From: Craurococcus roseus
Lineage (GTDB): Bacteria > Pseudomonadota > Alphaproteobacteria > Acetobacterales > Acetobacteraceae
Direction: 5' to 3'
Assembly (NCBI RefSeq): GCF_039523795.1
Contig: NZ_BAAAFZ010000008.1
Location: 186,001-250,000 of the forward strand
Length of the DNA: 64,000 nt
Notes under the pieces: model-generated
Told to the model about the DNA's origin: nothing
The model's input: the letters and a program-made list of their open reading frames with translations, nothing else
Database searches by the model: none
Part shown: positions 44,097 through 51,320 of the stretch, piece by piece
Position numbering within the stretch: position 1 is the first letter of the stretch
How the letters are laid out: each line of letters starts with the position of its first letter
Program-made: the position numbers and the translations under genes

Positions 44097-44767
44097 CGGT
44101 CATCGTCGCCACAGGGATGCGGGCGGAAGCGGCGCTGCTGCCGCCCGGCCTGCGCGTCGTGGTCAGCGGCGGCGATCCGGCGCGCCTGCGAAGCAAGCTG
44201 GACGAAGCCGCGGAAGGCGCGACGGCGGTGCTGAGCTTCGGCATCGCGGGCGGGCTCGACACCGCGTTGGAGCCCGGCGCGTTGGTGGTGGCGACGCGGG
44301 TGCGCGCGCCGGGCGGCGCTTGGCCGGCCGACACGGTTTGGTCCTCGGCGCTGGTGCGCGCGAGCGGCGCGCGGCTCGGCGTGGTCGCCGGCGCGTCAGC
44401 GGTGGTCTCGGGGCCCGACGCCAAGCGCTCCTTGCGCCTGATGACGGACGCTCTGGTGGTGGACATGGAGAGCGCGGTGGCCGCGGCCTTCGCCGCCTCG
44501 CGCGGCCTGCCCTTCGCGGTGCTGCGCGCGGTGGCCGACACCGCGGAGGAGGTGCTGCCGCGCGCCGCCGCGGTCGGCCTCACGCGGACGGGCCGCCCGG
44601 CGCCGGGCCGCGTGGCTATGGCGCTGCTGCGCCGGCCGGGCGAGCTGCCGGCGCTGGTGCAGGTGGCGAAACGCAGCCGCACCGCCTTGGAGTCGCTCGC
44701 CAGGGCGGCGCGCGATCTGCCGCGGCCGGGAGGGGCGGCGCCCCTCCCGGCCAACGACATGGGCTAG
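44093..44767 (+). CDS. hpnG: Nucleosidase/phosphorylase family protein (HpnG-like)
   Basis: A 224-aa protein of the PNP/MTAN superfamily. It has VIVATGMRAEAALLPP at the N-terminus, VLSFGIAGGLDTALEPGALVVATRV near residues 45-66, and the nucleoside-binding VVDMESAVAAAFAASRGLPFAVLRAVADTAEE near 120-151 (Met-Glu-Ser and Asp). This spacing fits HpnG, which removes adenine from adenosylhopane to give ribosylhopane in C35 hopanoid synthesis. The partner hpnH occurs 11 kb away. The gene is translationally coupled (ATGA) to the M20 amidohydrolase, an unexpected partner, so a generic nucleosidase remains possible. Confidence 0.75.
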   Translation: MTVIVATGMRAEAALLPPGLRVVVSGGDPARLRSKLDEAAEGATAVLSFGIAGGLDTALEPGALVVATRVRAPGGAWPADTVWSSALVRASGARLGVVAGASAVVSGPDAKRSLRLMTDALVVDMESAVAAAFAASRGLPFAVLRAVADTAEEVLPRAAAVGLTRTGRPAPGRVAMALLRRPGELPALVQVAKRSRTALESLARAARDLPRPGGAAPLPANDMG

Positions 44768-44777
44768 CGGACGCCGC

Positions 44778-45686
44778 TCAGCCCTTGGCCTTGTTGTACA
44801 GCTTCTGCGCCATCTCCAGGATCTCCTGGGGGTGGTAGTCGGGGATGAACGCCTCGGACGAGCCGTCCAGGTCGTACTGCGGGCCGCCCTCCGGCGGGCC
44901 GTCGCGCACCTCCAGCGGGCCGGAGTTGTCCAGCGCTTGGCCCTGCCAGATGGACTTGATCTCGTCGTAGTCGTTCGTGGAGAAGCGGTACAGGCGGCGG
45001 TGCCAGCCTTCCTCCAGGAACGGGCGGCTTTCCGGGATCTGCTCCGGTTGCAGATTCGGGATCGGCAGCATCTTCTTCATGTCCACGCCCGTGAGCTGCT
45101 CCAGCGCCAGCGCGTAGGCGTGCGCGTGGACGCCGCCGCGGGTGAACAGGTAGCCCAGCATCCGCCGCGCCGCCGGGTTGGTGGTGAGCTGGTACGCGCG
45201 CAGCTTGGCGGTGCGGGCGCCGTTCTCCAGGAAGAAGTTGTGGAGCAGGTCGAGGATCAGGTTCCCCGAGTTGAAGATGTAGTCGCCCTTCCACGGGTTG
45301 CCGAGGCTGTCGGCGCACATGATGCCGGCGTGCGGCCCCGGCGCGACGTGCGCCTTCAGCGCGGCGCCGGTGAACATGCCGGCGAAGGACGGCTCGCCCT
45401 TGCTCATGTCGCCTTTCGGCTGGATGCCGTTGAGCAGCCCGTTCACAGCGGCGCCGACCAGCTCGATGTGGCCCAGCTCTTCCGTCGCGATGTTGGCGAT
45501 CAGCGCGTAGAACGGGCGCAGCTTCTCGCGCTGGCGGAAGTTGAAGCTCTGGAACATGTAGGTGTTGAGCGTGGTCATCTCGCCGAAGCGCCCGCCCATC
45601 AGCTCCTGCACCGCAGCGGCCGCGACCGGGTCCGGCTCCTTCGGCAGGGGCATCTCCACCTGCAAGCGGTCGATCCTCAGGAACAT
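44778..45686 (-). CDS. Manganese catalase
   Basis: A 302-aa four-helix-bundle catalase that disproportionates H2O2 at a di-manganese centre. Ligands visible: Glu36 (GGRFGEMTTL), Glu70 and His73 (ATEELGHIE), then NFFLENGARTAKLRAYQ near 155-171 (Glu) and TRGGVHAHAYALALEQL near 187-203 (His). Length and C-terminal DYHPQEILEMAQKLYNKAKG fit the family. ATG 45686 has a near-ideal GAAGGAGGA RBS. It is divergent from oxyR across a 163-bp region containing an OxyR half-site, so peroxide induction is likely. It is cytoplasmic, with no signal peptide. Confidence 0.94.
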   Translation of the reverse strand: MFLRIDRLQVEMPLPKEPDPVAAAAVQELMGGRFGEMTTLNTYMFQSFNFRQREKLRPFYALIANIATEELGHIELVGAAVNGLLNGIQPKGDMSKGEPSFAGMFTGAALKAHVAPGPHAGIMCADSLGNPWKGDYIFNSGNLILDLLHNFFLENGARTAKLRAYQLTTNPAARRMLGYLFTRGGVHAHAYALALEQLTGVDMKKMLPIPNLQPEQIPESRPFLEEGWHRRLYRFSTNDYDEIKSIWQGQALDNSGPLEVRDGPPEGGPQYDLDGSSEAFIPDYHPQEILEMAQKLYNKAKG

Positions 45687-45790
45687 ATGCGTCCTCCTTC
45701 TCGGTGGACGGGAGGCTGCTGCCGCCCGCCGCGGAGCGAAACGTGGAGGCGGCGGCGCGATAGGGGAAAGAGATTGATCTTGTCGGCCCG

Positions 45791-45805
45791 ATAGCCGTTG
45801 CCTAT
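45791..45805. promoter_or_regulatory. Candidate OxyR-binding half-site
   Basis: ATAGCCGTTGCCTAT fits the OxyR half-site ATAG-N7-CTAT exactly and sits inside a longer perfect palindrome CGATAG-N7-CTATCG (45789-45807). Seven bases to the left, AGAG-N7-TTGT (45769-45783) occupies the second half-site position with a weaker match, which is normal for OxyR. It lies between the Mn-catalase start and the oxyR start, the place expected for activation of the catalase and autorepression of oxyR. Confidence 0.65.
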
Positions 45806-45849
45806 CGTGTTTGGCACAGCCCGGAGCGTCAACCCTGTCACTTGCCGGC

Positions 45850-46728
45850 TTGTCCCTGCGCGACCTTGAATATTTGGTGGCGGTCGCCGAGTGCCGCCAT
45901 TTCGGGCGGGCTGCGGAAAGGTGCGGCGTGTCCCAGCCGGCGCTTTCCGCGCAGGTCCGCAAACTCGAATCCTGGCTCGGTGTGACGGTGTTCGAGCGGT
46001 CGCCGGGGCGCGTGCTGCTGACCGGCCAAGGCGCCGCCCTGCTGGCCCGCGTGCGGGGCGTGCTGGCCGAGGCCCAGGGCTTGGTGGAGTTAGCACGCGC
46101 CGCCGGCGCGCCGCTGGCCGGCGCCTTCCGCATCGGCGCGATCCCCACCATCGGCCCCTACTTCCTGCCCCACGCGCTGCGGCCCATGCGGGAGGCCTTC
46201 CCGGACACGCGCCCGGTCGTGTCGGAGGCCCGGACCGTCGACCTGGTGGACCGGCTGAAGAACGGCGAGCTCGACGCGGCGCTGCTCTGCCTCCCGCAAG
46301 AGGACCCCGCGCTCGCGCTCCACCCGCTGTTCTTCGAGCCCTTCCTGATGATGCACGCCGCCGGGGCGCAACCCGGCTGGCCGGAAGACGGCGGGGACGG
46401 GCTGCTCGTGTTGGACGAAGGCCACTGCCTCCGCGACCAGACGCTCGCCATCTGCGGCTTGCAGGCCCCGCCGGGCCGGCGGCACGCCGCCGGGTTGGAG
46501 TTGCTGCGGCAGATGGTCGCGGCCGGAGAAGGCTACGCGTTGATGCCGGCCCTCGCCGCCGCGGCGCTCGGCGATGCGCCGTCGCTCGCGTACGGGGAAT
46601 TGGCCTCGGAGGTCGGGCGGGAGGTCGCCCTGGCCGTCCGCCGCACCGACCCGCGGGCGGCGCACTTGGCCGCGGTCGTCGGGCTGTTCCGCCGCATCGC
46701 GCCCGCGCCGTTGCGGGTGGCGTGTTGA
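45850..46728 (+). CDS. oxyR: Hydrogen-peroxide-inducible genes activator (OxyR, LysR family)
   Basis: A 292-aa LysR-type sensor. The winged HTH is LRDLEYLVAVAECRHFGRAAERCGVSQPALSAQVRKLESWLG near residues 3-44. The redox pair is intact: Cys193 in DEGHCLRDQ and Cys202 in LAIC, nine residues apart, matching Cys199/Cys208 of E. coli. The start is TTG 45850 because this gives the canonical SLRDLEYL N-terminus. The frame is also open from TTG 45811, but that start lies only 5 bp from the OxyR half-site where the transcript should begin. No good RBS is visible at either start. Peroxide disulfide formation should activate the divergent catalase gene. Confidence 0.9.
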   Translation: MSLRDLEYLVAVAECRHFGRAAERCGVSQPALSAQVRKLESWLGVTVFERSPGRVLLTGQGAALLARVRGVLAEAQGLVELARAAGAPLAGAFRIGAIPTIGPYFLPHALRPMREAFPDTRPVVSEARTVDLVDRLKNGELDAALLCLPQEDPALALHPLFFEPFLMMHAAGAQPGWPEDGGDGLLVLDEGHCLRDQTLAICGLQAPPGRRHAAGLELLRQMVAAGEGYALMPALAAAALGDAPSLAYGELASEVGREVALAVRRTDPRAAHLAAVVGLFRRIAPAPLRVAC

Positions 46729-46811
46729 AGGCGCGTCGCGGCCGGCCAATCCTCGCAGCGCACCAACGCAGAGGTTGAAAAAAACCGAACGAACCCTGCA
46801 TTGTGGTCGCC

Positions 46812-47867
46812 ATGCCCATCAAGCTTCCCCACCCCACAGGCCGACCCGCCGGCGCGCCCGGCATCGGCCAAGCGGCCTGGAGCTGGATCGCGCTTTGGGC
46901 AGGGGCCGCGACCGTGACGGGCCTCGCCGCCGCGACGGTCGAGCCCATCGTGGAACTCGGCCCGGGCGCCGTCGTGTTCGCCGGCCTGGGCGGCGCCTGC
47001 GCGGCGGGCTTGGCCTTCGCCACCGCGGTCCGGCTGGGGACGCCGCGCGGCGGCCCGTCCGCCGCCCCCGCCGCCGGGGGCGACCCGATCGTGCGGGAAT
47101 TCGTCGCCGCGGTCTCGGCCCAGCTCGCCCGGCTCGACGACAAGCTGGGCACCGCGGCGACGGGCGGCGGCGGTGCGGGCCGGGAGGCCCAGGAGGCGCT
47201 CCTGCGCGCGGTGCAACGGATGGAGCGGGAGCAGGGCGCGATCCTCGCGCGGATCATGGCCGAGGCGGAAAACGCGGAGCGCCGGTCCAAGACTCAGGTC
47301 GAGGCGCTCAGACGGTCGGTCCTGCCCCAGGTGGCCGGGCTGGAGGAGCAGGTGGCCCAACTCCGCCACGCCCTCGCCGAGAAGGACGCGCGCATGCGCG
47401 ACTTCGAAGGGCAGGTTTTCGACATCCTGCGCGCGCGCGATGCCGACGAGGTGCTGCGGCGCCTAGACGCCGAGGCGTCCGACCTGTTCGACCGGCTGTT
47501 CTACGCCGACGGCCGCAGCCACGCCTCGGCGGAGGCTTGGCGGGCCGACTACGCCGAGTGGCGGTCCCGCATCAAGAACTTCTGGGACATCGTGCGGGGC
47601 TACAAAACCAGCGTCGACCAGCCCTTCGCCGTGACCGACGCGGAGATCGAACGCGCCGGCGGCATACCGGACACCGCGCTGTTCAGCGGCCCGGAAATGC
47701 GGGCCCGGTTCAGAATGCTCGTCGTCGTCAACGAGCGGCACATCAAGTTCAGGGACGACGCCTTCTCGTTCAATGCGAAGAAGGGCACCCCGCCCGACGC
47801 GGCCGCCCAGCTCGCCCCGCGCGAGGCGAGCGCACCGCATGGCGGGCTGAAACCCGTCACCGCCTGA
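46812..47867 (+). CDS. Membrane-anchored coiled-coil protein, function unknown
   Basis: A 351-aa protein. Two hydrophobic helices (residues about 21-42 and 52-72) anchor it. A linker is followed by a long charged helix rich in Glu/Arg/Ala (about 88-215) predicted as a coiled coil, with MEREQGAILARIMAEAENAERR and LEEQVAQLRHALAEKDARMRDFE. A C-terminal globular region contains DLFDRLFYADGRSHASAEAWRADYAEWRSRI and RFRMLVVVNERHIKFRDDAFSF. I recognise no family. ATG 46812 is preferred over GTG 46803, three codons earlier; neither has a clear RBS. It follows oxyR by 83 bp. Confidence 0.65.
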   Translation: MPIKLPHPTGRPAGAPGIGQAAWSWIALWAGAATVTGLAAATVEPIVELGPGAVVFAGLGGACAAGLAFATAVRLGTPRGGPSAAPAAGGDPIVREFVAAVSAQLARLDDKLGTAATGGGGAGREAQEALLRAVQRMEREQGAILARIMAEAENAERRSKTQVEALRRSVLPQVAGLEEQVAQLRHALAEKDARMRDFEGQVFDILRARDADEVLRRLDAEASDLFDRLFYADGRSHASAEAWRADYAEWRSRIKNFWDIVRGYKTSVDQPFAVTDAEIERAGGIPDTALFSGPEMRARFRMLVVVNERHIKFRDDAFSFNAKKGTPPDAAAQLAPREASAPHGGLKPVTA

Positions 47868-48500
47868 ACGCCGCTGCCGAGCGCCAGGGTGCGACGACGG
47901 CGCGGGCGCGGCGCGGGAGGTGCGGGGCCGGTGCCCGAAAAAAGGTCCGCCGCCGCGGCGGCGCCAGCGACAAGGCCGGTAGCCTCCGAAGCGGCTGCCG
48001 GCGTCACGCAACGGCGCGGCGTCGCGCCCGGCGCCCCTCTCCATCGAGGCATGTCCGGCCCGCCGCGGGGAGCCGCGCGTCGCCGAAGGATCGAGCGCCT
48101 GATGCCGCTGAGCACCGGGCCGCGTTCCACCACACTTTTCGAGCACCGGAACCGGCGGTTCGCCGACCGCTGCGGCGCATGGTCGCCCACGCGTCGGCAA
48201 GGGCAGCGGGAAGCCGGTGCCGCGCCCGCGTCGCTCCAAGCGGAGCGGCCCGGAGCACAGGCGCGCGGACGGCGACGAAGCAGGCCGATTGTCCGATGCT
48301 CGCCCGTCGTCCAGGCCCGCGGGCACGCGCAAAGGAACGGCGCGCGGTCGGTGCCGCCGCCGCCCGATCCTCTTCCGGCGTCCCCGTCCGTAACCGCGCA
48401 CCGGGCCGAGTTCCAGCGGATCGCGGCCGCCGGCCGGACGGAGAGGCCAGCGGTGAGGCGGCGCGGGCGGCCACGGGCCGCGCGCGCCGCCTGCCGTCGT
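47868..48500. other. Non-coding stretch downstream of pstS
   Basis: 633 bp between two convergent genes. I find no open frame with an RBS and a plausible protein. The stretch contains a GC palindrome (GCCGCCGCGGCGGC, about 47951-47964) preceded by GAAAAAAGG, which could form a strong hairpin, but no T-run follows on either strand. The genes usually found after pstS (pstC, pstA, pstB) are absent. Confidence 0.5.
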
Positions 48501-49556
48501 TCAGGCTTCCCAGATGGGCTTGCCGTCCGGCCCCTTCACGCGGCGCCACACCTGCTTGATCGAATCGTGCAGGGCGGCCGGGAGCGGGACGAAGCCCAGG
48601 CCCGTGGTGGCTTCGCCGGCGTTGCTGAACGCCCAATCGAAGAACTTCATGGTGTTCAGGCTGGCCGTCACCTTGTCGGCTTCCGGGTTGGACGGCATCA
48701 GGATGAAGGTCGGCGTGACGATCGGCCACGCACCCTCCGCCTCAAGGTCGACCATCTCGGTGACGAAGCCCGGCGCCGACCAGTCGCCCGCCTCGGCGGC
48801 CTTGGCGAAGGCGGCGGCGTCGGCGGCCACGAAGGCGCCGGCGCGGTTCCTGAGCGACACCGTGGCGAGTTGGGCGCTCTTGGCGTTGGACGCCCCGGTG
48901 TAGCCGATCGCGCCCGGCGTGGCCTTCACCTTCTCGATCATGCCCCCGTCGGCCGTCACGCTCTGACCCGTCGGGAAGTTCACCTTGTTGGAGGCGCGCG
49001 GCCCCTGTGCCCAAGCCTCGGACACGCGGGTCAGGTAGGTGGTGAAGTAATACGTCGGGCCGGACGGGTCGGCGCGATGCACGGGCACCACGGGCATGTC
49101 GGGCAGGCGGAGGCCGGCGTTCTCGGCGGCCAGCTTCTTGTCGTTCCATTTGGTGATCTTGCCGAGGAACAGGTCGGCCAGCAGTTCGCCGGTCAGCTTG
49201 AGCTGGTTCGGCTGCACGCCCGGCAGGTTCACCACCGGCACGTAAGCGCTGAGCACGGCGGGGAATTGGATCAGGTGCTGCTCGCGGAGCATGCCCGGGC
49301 GCTTCGGGTTGTCGGTCCCGGCGAAGTCCACCTGCCGGGCGACGACTTGGTCCGCGCCGGTGTTCGAGTTGCTGCCCTGGTAGGTCATCTGGATGCCCAG
49401 GGCGGCCTGCGCCAGTTGCGCCCATTTTTCATAGGCTTGCCGGGGCGAAACGGCGCCGCCGCCGACGATGCTCGCCCCTTGGGCCAGCGCCAAGCGAGGC
49501 AGGAAGGGGGAGGCCGCCGCGAGGCTCGCCGCGGTGATGAGAGAGCGTCTACGCAC
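48501..49556 (-). CDS. pstS: Phosphate ABC transporter substrate-binding protein
   Basis: A 351-aa periplasmic phosphate receptor. A Tat/Sec-type signal (RRRSLITAASLAAASPFLPRLALAQ) precedes the binding domain, with YQGSNSNTGADQVVARQVDFAGTD near residues 58-81 (phosphate-contacting Ser/Arg/Asp), GKITKWNDKKLAAENAGLRLP near 132-152, VPVHRADPSGPTYYFTTYL near 155-173 and TPGAIGYTGASNAKSA near 210. GTG 49556 is chosen over ATG 49619 because AAGGAAGGA sits 8 bp upstream and a sigma-70-like promoter ends near the ATG. No pst transport genes adjoin it. A decayed paralogue lies just upstream. Confidence 0.93.
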   Translation of the reverse strand: MRRRSLITAASLAAASPFLPRLALAQGASIVGGGAVSPRQAYEKWAQLAQAALGIQMTYQGSNSNTGADQVVARQVDFAGTDNPKRPGMLREQHLIQFPAVLSAYVPVVNLPGVQPNQLKLTGELLADLFLGKITKWNDKKLAAENAGLRLPDMPVVPVHRADPSGPTYYFTTYLTRVSEAWAQGPRASNKVNFPTGQSVTADGGMIEKVKATPGAIGYTGASNAKSAQLATVSLRNRAGAFVAADAAAFAKAAEAGDWSAPGFVTEMVDLEAEGAWPIVTPTFILMPSNPEADKVTASLNTMKFFDWAFSNAGEATTGLGFVPLPAALHDSIKQVWRRVKGPDGKPIWEA

Positions 49557-49984
49557 GCGCTGGATTCCTTCCTTCGCCAAAGGCTTGCCGCCCAACAGGG
49601 TCCGACCGGACGGGGCCATAATGACGAAAATCTTACGGCTTATTCAACCATAAGGCAACAACGCCGCGTGCATCCTGGTGGGAGTTGCGAGTGCCAGTGC
49701 CGGGGCGCGCGACCGCCGGGTCGTGCGCGCCCATCCGGGACTGGCCAAAGGTCTACAGACGACCGTGGAGGCGATGAAGCGGCGGCAGGAAGGAAACCGC
49801 CCGGCGTCCGTGACGGGAAAGCGTCGGGAGACCTCGCGCCCCGCCGCCGTGCACCGCGAACATCGCCGGAGGGCGGCCGCGAGGGCGCTCCGCACCGAGC
49901 GGCAGACGGCATCGGGGCGGGACGGCCCCGCTCCGGTCCTCGCCGCGTCCGCCTCGCTTGGACCTGCGGCCTCGGCGCCGTCCG
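49557..49984. other. Spacer between pstS and the pstS paralogue remnant
   Basis: 428 bp. The first 110 bp from the left are the pstS leader and an AT-rich promoter region. The rest is GC-rich with no frame showing an RBS or a recognisable protein. It may be decayed 3' flank of the second pstS copy. Confidence 0.45.
49630..49658 (-). promoter_or_regulatory. Candidate sigma-70 promoter of pstS
   Basis: On the minus strand TTGCCT (-35, 49658-49653) is followed after exactly 17 bp by TAAGAT (-10, 49635-49630), each matching the consensus at four of six positions. It lies in the only AT-rich patch of this region, about 75 bp upstream of the GTG start of pstS. No convincing Pho box (CTGTCAT repeats) is visible nearby. 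Confidence 0.4.
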
Positions 49985-50058
49985 GGCTTCCCAGACCGGT
50001 TGCCCGTCAGGGTCCTTCACCCACGGCCAGACATCCTGGGCAAGCGCGTGCAAAAACG
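49985..50058 (-). pseudogene. 3' remnant of a second pstS, cut by the mobile element
   Basis: Read on the minus strand, this fragment encodes LHALAQDVWPWVKDPDGQP followed by VWEA, which aligns with the last residues of the intact pstS (LHDSIKQVWRRVKGPDGKP, IWEA). The stop codon after the EA is lost. The fragment ends exactly at the target duplication of the 5.1-kb element. The matching upstream part is on the far side of the element at 55150. Confidence 0.7.
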
Positions 50059-50078
50059 GGTAGTGGGTCAGTTTGAAT
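50051..50078. repeat. Left target duplication and terminal inverted repeat
   Basis: CAAAAACG (50051-50058) is the left copy of the 8-bp target duplication. It is followed directly by the inverted repeat GGTAGTGGGTCAGTTTGAAT (50059-50078). The base before the repeat is G and after the right end C, so the mirrored match visually extends one base, but the 8-bp direct repeat sets the true boundary at GGT. Confidence 0.9.
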
Positions 50079-50179
50079 GTTGCCGAACTGGAAGATAGGA
50101 CGCATGTCTCCCTTGCCCGATTTCGGGGTGTCGGGCCACGGTGCCCGCCGCATCGTTCATCTTTCCCGTCCCGAGGCGC

Positions 50180-51316
50180 ATGGCCGTAGCACCGACCCTC
50201 ATTTCCGCCGCGCAGTCGCACAAGGAAGCCGTCGCCTTCATCGAAGCTTTCGCCCGGGTCAACATCGAGGTGATCCGCCGCGGGCTGGGGACGCCCGCGG
50301 CCGAGGTCGCGCGTGCCGAACGTGGCCTGCGTCCGGACTGGGACGACCCGCACCGCCTTTTGGAAAGCGGCATCCATCCGGAGCAGGTGGACGAGGACGT
50401 CCGCGCGGGTACGCGCCACCTCCATATAGACGTGGCGGCATCCGCAAGCGGCGTCCGGGCCACCAGGGCGTTCCTCGCCCTCACCGGCCTGTCGGCCAAG
50501 CTGCAATCCACCCTGTTCCCGGAACTTTCTTCGCAGCCGCCGCGCGATCGTGCCCGGCTGTCCGAGGAAGTCGTGCGGCTGAACGCATGGCTGCGGTGGG
50601 TGCGTGGCGGCGGCTTCGATCCCACCGCGTTCATCACCTACCAACGCAGCCTCACGACGCACGGCAAGACGCAGAACCTGACCGGCGCCATCGGCGCGAC
50701 CGGCGCCGCCATCGCCTTCCTCGACGCCATCCGCGGCCTCGACGCGGCGGCCGTGGTCGATCATGCGGGGGAAATGCCCCCCGCTCGCGTGCGGTCGCCA
50801 CAGGAGATATCCGACTGGCGCGCGGCGAACGCCAAGGCGACGCTCAAGGCCCTGCTCCTGCGGAACGGCCGCGCGCTGGTCTTCGCCAGCAGCAAGGACG
50901 CGAACATCTTCATGCCGCTCGGCGGCGAAGCGCCCTTCGCCGACGCTGCCGACGCCCTGGCGCGGTTCAACGAGGTCAGGAACGACCAGGAGGCGAGATC
51001 GCAGGTCCTGCACGAGTTCGCGGTGGGCGAGGTGAAGACCGCGACCGACCTAGCCAACCTGCACGAGCGCTTGGGGCTGGCGTCGCGCGAGACGCAAACG
51101 GAACTGAGGACCGACCGCTTCCTGATGATGGCCGTGCTCAACCGGGAGATCCTGGAGGGCGGCGTCCAGCGCAGGACGATGAACAACCGTGACCTCACCC
51201 GGTTCAGCCACGTCTTCAACCTGCACCATTGCTGGGGGTGGGACGGGGGCCGCACGCGGCACCCAGACCATTGGGGGCACTTCGTCTCCAGCGTGCGCAG
51301 GTGGTGCCGCCTCTGA
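50180..51316 (+). CDS. Probable type II restriction endonuclease (PD-(D/E)XK, possibly Bpu10I-like)
   Basis: A 378-aa cytoplasmic protein. The C-terminal third carries VGEVKTATDLANLHERLGLAS (residues about 282-302), whose Glu284-x-Lys286 fits the ExK half of a PD-(D/E)XK nuclease. TELRTDRFLMMAVLNREIL and a His/Trp-rich end (FNLHHCWGWDGG) follow. From memory the block resembles the Bpu10I family, but I cannot verify that. The N-terminal 200 residues are helical. It faces the Vsr-methyltransferase gene tail to tail with only 4 bp between stops, the usual layout of R-M pairs. ATG 50180 is preferred to GTG 50141; the RBS is weak at both. Confidence 0.65.
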   Translation: MAVAPTLISAAQSHKEAVAFIEAFARVNIEVIRRGLGTPAAEVARAERGLRPDWDDPHRLLESGIHPEQVDEDVRAGTRHLHIDVAASASGVRATRAFLALTGLSAKLQSTLFPELSSQPPRDRARLSEEVVRLNAWLRWVRGGGFDPTAFITYQRSLTTHGKTQNLTGAIGATGAAIAFLDAIRGLDAAAVVDHAGEMPPARVRSPQEISDWRAANAKATLKALLLRNGRALVFASSKDANIFMPLGGEAPFADAADALARFNEVRNDQEARSQVLHEFAVGEVKTATDLANLHERLGLASRETQTELRTDRFLMMAVLNREILEGGVQRRTMNNRDLTRFSHVFNLHHCWGWDGGRTRHPDHWGHFVSSVRRWCRL

Positions 51317-51320
51317 GGCG

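Noticed and set aside
48004..48729. A frame antisense-like to the pstS 3' end and its downstream spacer as an extra gene.
   Set aside because: Its first half is an out-of-frame copy of pstS and its second half is Arg-rich with no features.
49600..49670. A Pho box upstream of pstS.
   Set aside because: Only a single weak GTCAT-like match is present; the 7-bp direct repeats with 11-bp spacing are missing.
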